In this document: in pieces, positions 56,401-64,000 of the stretch
How positions within the stretch are numbered: the stretch's first letter is position 1
How the letters are laid out: each line of letters starts with the position of its first letter
Source: Oxytricha trifallax
Taxonomy: Eukaryota > Ciliophora > Spirotrichea > Sporadotrichida > Oxytrichidae
DNA: 64,000 nucleotides
NCBI GenBank assembly: GCA_000711775.1
Contig: ARYC01002097.1
Coordinates: 1 to 64,000 of the forward strand
Direction of reading: 5' to 3'
Program-made: the position numbers and the translations under genes
The notes under the pieces: generated by a model
Seen by the model: only the letters and a program-made list of their open reading frames with translations
Told to the model about the DNA's origin: nothing
Database searches by the model: none

Positions 56401-58370
56401 TTTAATTTATTTGAGGATTCATATAGAGAATTTGAATTTTGATAAATACAAATAATTCCAATTATAATAAAAATATTGGACATAAAAATTGAACAAATTA
56501 ATTAATAATAGAGGTAATTATATATTAAAATCCATTTATTGAATTTTAAATGGAAAATTATCTTTCAATATTTCTTTTTGTATTCTTTAATTTTCTAATC
56601 TGATTAAATCAAAGCTAGTTTATTGGATTTTAGATTTAGAAGTATTAAAATCAAATATTATTCTTTAGCATTTAAAATCTTGAGAGAGTTGGGTTGTTCA
56701 TGAAATTCGTTAGCTTTGTGTATTTTCATGGTTGCAACTTATCCCTTTTTCACATAAGGAGTCGAACTTAAATAAGTTTAAATATATAGGGGGGGGGGGG
56801 GATTTTTATGACCGTTATAAATTATAAATAATTTTTTATCCAATAAAAATATATAAATCATTTATCTAAGATATTTCGTTATAATTTAATATAAATACCA
56901 ATATTTTTCAATAATATTTTTCTTTAAATTATAAATATCTTCTTTGCAAAATAAATAATCCATTTTATGTTTTCATTTTGAATATATTTAAATTAAAAGA
57001 TTTTCATTAAATATTGTATAATAATATTTTAAGCTATTTATCATCACTACATAAGATTAGGATGTTAAATAATGTGGCATTTATACTTTCCAAAAATTAT
57101 TAAATTTATAAAAAATATTATCAAATTATTAATTTATTAATAATAACTATTGACTTTACTTATATTGTTTTGATAATTTAATGATAGAGTTTCGTCAACT
57201 TAAGTCAAATTACTATCTCCAATAGAGCAAAATAGCGACTCTGTTTGCAATTCAGATCTTGTATTCAAGTTTTCCTAAATTTAGTTGATGTCCTATTTTT
57301 CAATCTTTAGTGGTGTAAAATATTTAATAGATTTGATATTTTCATTTTAATTTCTAAAATAAATTATATATAATTATTAATTGGTGTGGTTTTTACTTCC
57401 TCGATGTATAAAGATATTGCGTATACAAGATATATTTTACATAATAATGTAATATTTTTTATAAAAATGTTAATTTTAAGATATTAACTAATGTTTGTTT
57501 AATGTATTAAATTATTAATGATTATAATTGCAGATCAACTAGAAAATAATTAATAGTAAATAGATTGATATAACAAATTATATATAAATGACAGAGAGGT
57601 AAGTTAATAATTATTTATTGTCAAATTAGAATGTAAAATCAAATAAGTAGGTTCATTTTTATTATTATATATACTTTGAAAATGAAATTCTTAATAGATT
57701 GATTTACAATAATAATAATTTATAATACAAATCTCACTCTTGATTTATTTATTCAATAATAAGTTACACAAAGAAGGATTATCGGAAAAATTCAAATATA
57801 TTAATATTGTCAAATTATTATTGCCTTGAAATCTTTAGAATTTCTCCACATAAAAATGGAAAAATATTTTTGAATTAATTTAATAGAATTAAAAAGATTT
57901 AGAAATTAATGTTTAAAATGGGCAAGCATATACAAAAATTAGGAAATATAAATGTTTTTAAATATTCTCAAGTTTATTTCATTAGTTTGGGGATTATAAG
58001 TTGTCTGAATTAAATATAATCTTTTATTAGTAAGTTTTAAGATATTTTTTATAAGTACAACTTAAACATAAGCAAAAAGAATAAAGGGTTGATGTTAAGT
58101 CGTTGATTTCTTTCTATTACTCTTTATTTATTAATTTTTCTTCTAATTTCTTCATATAAAGAATTAACTAATCGGTATTATACAAAAAGAAAAAATAACT
58201 TCACAGCATAAAATTATTTTTAAAGCTGACTTTTATCTAAAAGAATAATCTAAGGCCCATTATATTTGAACAAAATAATTCCATTAAACTTTCTCATTAT
58301 TGCTAAAATACGTAAAAATAGGAAATTTCAGAATTAATTAAATATTTAATTATGACCAACTTTTAGAAAC
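56401..58370. other. AT-rich spacer, no gene seen
   Basis: Long A/T-rich stretch with no convincing coding island on either strand. It contains a 13-bp G homopolymer. Confidence 0.45.
56789..56801. repeat. G13 homopolymer
   Basis: Thirteen consecutive G in an otherwise A/T-rich spacer. Similar G tracts mark the ends of MITE E, but no partner C tract lies nearby here. The length may be imprecise in the assembly. Confidence 0.7.
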
Positions 58371-58399
58371 CACTGTGTCGACTCAGAGTGTATTACTAC

Positions 58400-59570
58400 C
58401 AATTTTGATGATTTTTGTGTTCAGCATTATAATATAAACCCAATTTTTCTTGAACAACCAAGTACTTGATTTCAATGTTTGGCAGGATTTCGATTATTTA
58501 CATTGTCGTTTGACACCGTCAATTGGCGTTGATCGGGCATGGTCACTTCATGTCGATTCGTCGTCGTAAGGATTGAGTTGAGGCCAATCAGCAATCTAAT
58601 CTCATCTTCTAGATCTTAAAAGCTATTGCTCCATCCTTGATCCATCGGTGCCATCATTAGTAGCTCAAGCAGAGACCATCGTTGGTGTATTAGTGGACTT
58701 GACCTCTGCAATGCGTGGAGGTGAGGGAGGTTTTGGTAGTTTGGCGATTGATTAGTTTAAACTTAAACTTAAAAGCGTAATATATAATAGGGAAATTTTA
58801 ATCAATTAATTTAACTGTTCAACTGCTATTGATGCTTGTCTTGATTGGTGCAAGAGCTTATGCAAATCCACTCATCGTCATTGATCACCGTCTCCTACGA
58901 ACCCATGTCTGATGGTAGTGCACCACTGCTTGACGTTGAAAGCCGAGAGCTTGTTGACATCATTCTTGGTCATGCCTTTTAGGATCTGGGAGAGTCTCTT
59001 AACCAAGTGAATTCTATAAAATGTTATAATTACTACAATTACTTGTTGTCTGCCTGCTCCTTCCTAAGGTGTCTCTTGATGTATGATAACAGCTGCTCGA
59101 TGGGGTTGAGCCAGGGCGAGTACTCGGCATTGAAGAGGATGGTGACCTTCAACTTCCTGTCAGTCTCCAACACTTCAGATTACTTATGAATGACTGCGTT
59201 GTCCATGATCAGCACGATCTTCTTCAGGCCAAGGTCCTTGTCAGTGCGCAGCTGGCGCAGGGTGTGGTAGAGTAAGTTCTCGAACAGCACGGCATCGATA
59301 GCTCCCTCAATGACTTGGCTTGAGACCAGCTGGTCCTTAGTGATTGCTGCCACAAAGCTCATCGAATGCAAGCAAGCTGTCAGCCTCTGCCCTTGAAAAG
59401 ACTAAGTAATTGACAGTTGAACACCAAGAAGAGTTCATCGAGGAAGATGAGGACCTTTAATGAGCCAGCTTTGTGAGAGACTCAAGAGACCAAGTTGAAG
59501 CAGTCAACATGCAGTGAACGCTCATACCTTATGGGCAGCATGGATCAATAGACTAGCTTAAGTTTATTTT
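58400..59570 (-). mobile_element. GC-rich Tc1/IS630-type element (second copy-type in window)
   Basis: A block with clearly higher G+C than its flanks. The minus strand (about 59555-59010) encodes a DDE transposase: GSLKVLIFLDELFLVF (first Asp), KKIVLIMDNAVIHKQSEVLE (second Asp) and NAEYSPWLNPIEQLLSYIKR (Glu), with 34 residues between the second Asp and the Glu. An in-frame TAA is read as Gln in IHKQSEV. The C-terminus continues as LVKRLSQILKGMTKNDVNKL across an AT-rich gap. There are frame changes between the first and second Asp (about 59380). No terminal inverted repeats were identified, so the boundaries are approximate. Confidence 0.72.
58472..58745 (-). CDS. Second open frame of the GC-rich element, unknown function
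   Basis: The minus strand is open from about 58745 to TGA 58472-58474: LPHLHALQRSSPLIHQRWSL LELLMMAPMDQGWSNSFQDL, EDEIRLLIGLNSILTTTNRH, TMPDQRQLTVSNDNVNNRN. It follows the transposase on the same strand after a 70-bp AT-rich insert (about 58750-58820). Its GC-rich base use links it to the element rather than to the host genes. No family was recognised. Confidence 0.45.
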
Positions 59571-60087
59571 AGATTTGTTTTAAGTTATTTTTTTTTCACT
59601 AAGTTTTATTGTTCATCTATATATTGTGTCTTAACTCCCATTCATAGTTAGTATAATGTCTATTAATTGCTTTCTATAAATCCCTTCTCATGCCCATCAA
59701 CCGCTTTGCTTTTTATTAAATTGTGTTACGATACCAAGCAAATCTAATATGCTAATTTTATAATATATTTTAATAAATATGCCAAATCAAAAATTAGTTA
59801 GTTTCAAAATTAGATTTAGTTAAATTTATTAGAATGCTGAAGTTATAGAAGACTCGCTTTTGACGATTGGAATTTAAGATAAAAATTTAAGTATATAATT
59901 GCATGATCAAATCTTGGCGGAAAGGGTAAGAACAAAAATTGAGAAAATTATTAAGATTAACTAACAATGAATATCTCGTTTAAATTTATTATTTCATTAA
60001 CATTAATTTCAAATATTGAATGACCAAAGTACTTAAGTATTAGTTTAGAGTATAAATAAAGAGATATTATATTTATTTTATTTTAAC

Positions 60088-62854
60088 ATGGATTAAAACT
60101 TATAGATATTAGAGCTTTACAATCAAGAACTCATGCTAAAAGATTTATGAGTCCAAGGATATTTGGTCTCAAATCTCTATTGAGCATTCTCCAAAGAAAA
60201 TGTGATCAAATAGTTGAAAAGCTTTAAGCTTAATTTTATCGATCCTAACTTGCCACCCCAAGAAACATCGCTCTATCCTTAAGAATTAGTAGAAGTTGGT
60301 GGGCCGTTTGACAAAATGATTTAATTGCGAAGACCTAGAGATTTCATACCATCCATAGATAGAACTCTGAATCCTAACACTTTATAGTTAAATTTCTTAT
60401 AACTTTTTTATAGACATAAAAATTAAATTTTAAGCCAGAGATCTTCAGAGAGCAGATCGAAGCTCACGAATAAAAGAAGGGTCTCTCGGGGATTCTTGGT
60501 TTTTGGGAGCAATTGCAAGTTTAACCGAGCATCCTCAAGTTTTAGAAAAACTTTTCGTAAACAAAACTTATAATGAATAAGGTCTTTATAGAGTTAGACT
60601 TTGCAAAAATGGTGAGTGGCAGTCTATTACTGTTGACGATTACTTCCCATACTTTGTAGATGGAGGACCTATCTTTTCACGTAGTACTGAATTTGAACTA
60701 TGGATATTGATACTTGAAAAGGCTTATGCAAAATTACATGGAACATATTTGGCTTTGAGAGGTGGATATGCTTTGCAAGATTTAACTGGTTGCCCACAAT
60801 TTATCTTAACGAAAATATGTTCAAATTAAATAAATAAAATATAAATAATTAATAAAAAATACAGTATGATTTACAGAATCAGTTTGTAAAACAGACAATT
60901 TAAAATGGAGACTAATGGAATTTATTGAATTTCTATCACAAAGAAAAATATATTTTAAGCTTAAGCACATTGGGAGAAGAAGAAGAGCTACATGGAAATT
61001 TCGTAGTAGAGTATAATTAGTTATTTTTATTCTATAAAATATATTAAAAGCTTTTATTGTACCAATAATTTTAAGATAAAAACTCAGGTCTCCAAAAAGC
61101 TCACTCTTATTCAATTTTAAGTGTTGTAGAGGGAAATAATAACAAACTTATTTAGATTAGAAACCCTTGGGGAGGGCTATTAATCTCAAAACAAAATTGA
61201 ATGAAAATAATTCACTTTGGACAGCTCAAATTAGAAGAGTATGGGAAAATTAATTATCATCTCAAAGAGAACAAAACTCATTCTGGATGAGCTTCGATGA
61301 AGTTATTTAAAATTTCAGAAACTTAAATGTCTGCAGGATTAAAAATTGGGAAGAGATCAGGGTGAGAGGTAAATACTTAAGAGTTAAAGATAAGAACAAC
61401 ATCAGTAATGAGATTGTCCTGAGTAGATGGAACTATACAGTAAGCAATAAAATAATATTCTTACAACCTATCTATAGATCGAGGTGAAAAAGAGAACTCA
61501 CATGTTTATTGGAATACATTAAGAGGATGAGAGAATTTAGGGAGTCAGTGAGTCAAGACCCTATTTAGATATTGGCTTAGTTGATTTGAAGAAAAGTTAA
61601 GAGGGACTAAGAATGGTACAAATGAAAGAGTTAGTAGAATCAAAATAGCTTGATATGGATATATTTATTGATGAAGGCACATACTTAGTTATCCCAAAGT
61701 AAGTTAAGGAAATGTTAAATTTGATTAGAGAACCTATGGATGTTCATTGAAGATTAATGCATAAGATAACTAAGATTAAAAATAAGTTCAAATAGTTCTA
61801 GATAATACAAAAGATCCTACAGACAATTTCCTATTGACTCTCAAAGTAAAATAAAAATACAATTATCATTTTCATTTCTAGGATATTTTCCGTAAATTCG
61901 ATCTGTAAACTAATGGTGAGCTACAATACCAAGAATTTCAAGATTTCTTTACTTGTCTTGGTTAAAATCTCTGAAGCAGAGAACTAATCACAAATTCTTG
62001 ACAAATATTGTTCTACTGCTGATGGTCTAACTTTCTAAGCTTTTAAGGAATTCATGATAACCAGCTTGTTCTAATACTGACAAGAGGTCATAATGTAGTG
62101 GATGAGCCAATTAGGCTACAGTTATAGTTAAGATAAGTTTCTGAGTAAAAGATCAAGAGTTTTCGTCATGACGATTCAAAGTGAAGCTTAAGTTTGAAAT
62201 AAATGAGTAAATTTTCAATTTTATTACATATCAGAAATTGAATTAATTTGTTCTTCCGAAATAAGGAATTATTAATAAAAAACCAGTTTAAATGACACTC
62301 AATGACACATTGTAAAGTGAGATCGAGTACAAAAGCAATGAGTTGATTATAAAAGAATTTGGAAGAGAAATATATGCCAATAAAAATTTTACCAAATAAA
62401 TAACTTTTTAATTACAAATATTTTTTATAATGAATGGACCATTGAAGATCTTTTGTGCTTTTTCAGAGTAATAATCCTAAAACAATTTTAACAATATCTA
62501 ATATAGAAACATAAGCTGCTACAGTTTCTTGGCTTAACACTTAGAACTAAGTGATGAAGATGATTTAGAGGGAGAAAATTTCGAACATCGTGACTTCCCT
62601 ATTTCTGTCAGAATAGACTTATTCTTATCATAGTATTGGGTATTTATTAATTATAAAATTTATTTAGAATATTAAAAAAAGACTTAAGCCAATTCAGTGA
62701 AATCATAGAGACTAACACTCACCAATTTTTAATAGAAAAAATCATAGATCCACGAGAATCAATGTTTATGTTTCATGCTAAACTAGTTGATAACAATTTC
62801 AAGGAACCTCTGAAGCCAACCATTTAATATCACATAAAAATAAGTATAAATTGA
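60088..62854 (+). CDS. Calpain-like protein with Ser in place of the catalytic Cys
   Basis: ATG at 60088 (MDQNLQILELYNQEL). N-terminal region KLNFIDPNLPPQETSLYP and FDKMIQLRRPRDFIPS are calpain-like. After a short intron or IES (about 60387-60415) comes KEGSLGDSWFLGAIASLTEH: the canonical GDCWFL Cys is Ser (TCT at 60494-60496). RVRLCKNGEWQSITVDDYFP and WILILEKAYAKLHGTYLALR GGYALQDLTGC follow. After an IES (about 60815-61085) come the active-site His (KAHSYSILSVV) and Asn (IRNPWGG), then SFWMSFDEVIQNFRNLNVC. A domain III-like block (THMFIGIHQEDERIQ, GTYLVIPKQV), two EF-hand-like motifs (FRKFDLQTNGELQYQEFQDF; LDKYCSTADGLTFQAFKEFM) and a C-terminal region (LELSDEDDLEGENFEHRDFP, ESMFMFHAKLVDNNFKEPLK) complete it, to TGA 62852-62854. 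In-frame TGAs lie at 60148, 60181 and 62078; frame changes near 61175 and 61965. Confidence 0.82.
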
Positions 62855-62859
62855 TGTAT

Positions 62860-63275
62860 ACTAAAAAATCACATTTTAATTAAAAATATCACAGAGTACT
62901 GGATGTTGAAATAAATAACAACTCTTTAAATTGACTATAATAGAAAGAAAATAAATTTCATTTAGACCTTTAATTTCTTTTAAGTTTTTATTATAAATTT
63001 AAACTACTTTTTCTTAAAATTATTTCATATATTACCTAATTAAATGAAAAAATTAAGAGTTTCTAAATATTTATCACAAACTTAGCTTTTTATTTTTATA
63101 ATTATTTCTCTAATCTTAATATTTATTTTGCATTGATTTGATCTAACTTTACTATGTTATTTTTTACAAAGGGACTACTGCCTTGTTGCTACTTTGATAA
63201 TATAATATATAATATAAATATATTGGAAAATAGTATCCCATTTTTATTTTAATTTATGATATATTAAAATATTTA
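62860..63275. other. AT-rich spacer
   Basis: AT-rich sequence between the calpain-like gene and the next, convergent minus-strand gene. No gene was seen. Confidence 0.4.
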
Positions 63276-63279
63276 ATGA

Positions 63280-63910
63280 TCAAAGCTAAATTGTAAGATA
63301 TTCTCTTAGCGTTTTTAAGACTTAAAAGAGCTATTTCTAATTTCTCTTTTATTAAAATTTCCTCTTTAATCAATTCCATTTGTGGTTTAAACTCTATTAT
63401 ATAATCTATTCAGCTGATCGAATTTAGTAGTTCCAGATTAAATATTCTTAAGTAAATTTTCATTCATAAAAAGGGAGTTATTTATAGCACCGGGTCTCTA
63501 TCTTTCATTTGATTTGTATCTATGTTAGAATTTTGGCTTCTAAATTTTATTAAAAATAAAAAAATTCTAAAGTGTTTTATGAGAGTTCTTAAATAATAAT
63601 TAAATAGAAAATTTAATGGTCATCCTTGTTAGAAATATCGCTTTAGTTTATTCCGTCTTGAATGACAATAGTATTATTACTTTAATTATACTTTAAAAAT
63701 TCTTGTCCCGATGTATGCATAGAGGTTTAATATTACTCAGCAAAAGCAGGGTGACTCTTTTTATTTTGATTATTTCTTGGAGAATTTACTTAAGTTTTGG
63801 AAATCTAAGGATATTGGGTTTGAGATTTAACTGATGACACAAAATTGGAATGATTTGAAGAATTTTTATCCTTTGAATGATTTTTAAGGGTTTTTCCTGA
63901 ACATAATTTA
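63280..63910 (-). CDS. Hypothetical Ser/Asn-rich protein (N-terminus outside or near window end)
   Basis: The minus strand from about 63900 reads SGKTLKNHSKDKNSSNHSNF VSSVKSQTQYPQISKTQVNS, NKKSHPAFAEQYQTSMHTSG QEFLKYNQSNNTIVIQDGIN and SDISNKDDH in one open frame with many TAA/TAG as Gln. After an AT-rich gap another island (about 63400-63285) reads IEFKPQMELIKEEILIKEKL then EIALLSLKNAKRIS, which looks like a coiled coil. It is a low-complexity, hydrophilic protein; no family was recognised. Its start probably lies beyond 63910. Confidence 0.55.
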
Positions 63911-64000
63911 TTAAATGATATAATTCTAGATTTAATAAGCTTAAAACTTATTAAATTTTGGATAATTTATCCAAAAAATTGTCGTTTTCTTTGTGAAATT

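Noticed and set aside
56789-56801. G13 tract as the end of another G-tipped MITE
   Set aside because: No inverted C tract or AAGTTTCCTG-like repeat lies within a few hundred bases.
1-64000. tRNA, rRNA, riboswitch or CRISPR features
   Set aside because: No cloverleaf, rRNA core sequence or regularly spaced repeat array was recognised; this is eukaryotic germline DNA.

Overview
The window reads as germline (micronuclear) DNA of a hypotrich/stichotrich ciliate of the Oxytricha-Stylonychia type. Three things support this. (1) Clear protein domains stay open only if TAA and TAG are read as glutamine, with TGA as the usual stop. (2) Two complete TBE-type transposons are present, with CAAAACCCCAAAACCCC telomere-like ends and 3-bp ANT target duplications. 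(3) Genes occur as short coding islands (macronuclear-destined segments, MDSs) separated by very AT-rich spacers (IESs), some bounded by short direct-repeat pointers. Almost no gene is a simple open frame, so the gene spans below cover MDSs plus intervening IESs and many ends are approximate.

Layout. 1-1.1 kb: a GC-richer Tc1/IS630-type transposase relic. 1.8-5.5 kb: minus-strand coding islands with MITE copy A1. 5.48-10.36 kb: TBE copy 1, inverted, sitting inside a membrane-protein gene and itself carrying a 756-bp foldback element. 11.2-14 kb: minus-strand hypothetical genes. 16.4 kb: a MITE with C4A3-like ends. 17.3-22.6 kb: a plus-strand Cys-rich gene region split by TBE copy 2 (17.90-22.00 kb). 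22.6-29.5 kb: mostly AT-rich, with one G-tract-ended MITE and a few minus-strand islands. 29.6-32 kb: a small membrane/Cys gene and a YHYH-domain protein. 32.6-34.2 kb: a coiled-coil protein (minus). 34.5-38.4 kb: a Dbf4-type zinc-finger protein (plus) holding a MITE. 38.7-40.7 kb: a USP fragment and a hypothetical protein. 40.9-41.8 kb: an EF-hand protein (minus), divergent from a long kinesin (41.9-47.7 kb, plus). 48.7-51.4 kb: a PDK1-like AGC kinase with C-terminal PH domain. 51.7 kb: MITE A2. 52.4 kb: a small Ser/Gln-rich gene. 53.8-56.4 kb: a phosphatidylserine decarboxylase gene (minus) interrupted by MITE A3. 58.4-59.6 kb: a second GC-rich Tc1/IS630-type element. 60.1-62.85 kb: a calpain-like protein. 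63.3-63.9 kb: a Ser/Asn-rich minus-strand gene end.

The most interesting theme is how mobile DNA and genes share space. In several cases (TBE copy 1, MITE A3, the foldback inside TBE copy 1) conceptual removal of the element plus one copy of its target duplication (ANT for TBE, TA for the MITEs) rejoins an open reading frame. This fits precise developmental excision, with transposons and MITEs acting as IESs. Also notable are a calpain with Ser in place of the catalytic Cys, a PDK1-like kinase with DFA instead of DFG, TBE-encoded kinases without DFG, a decarboxylase gene lacking its middle, and several in-frame TGA codons inside otherwise convincing coding sequence.

Limits: all translation was by eye. 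Single-base frame changes inside several genes could be unresolved micro-boundaries, real decay or sequence error. No tRNA, rRNA or CRISPR was found.
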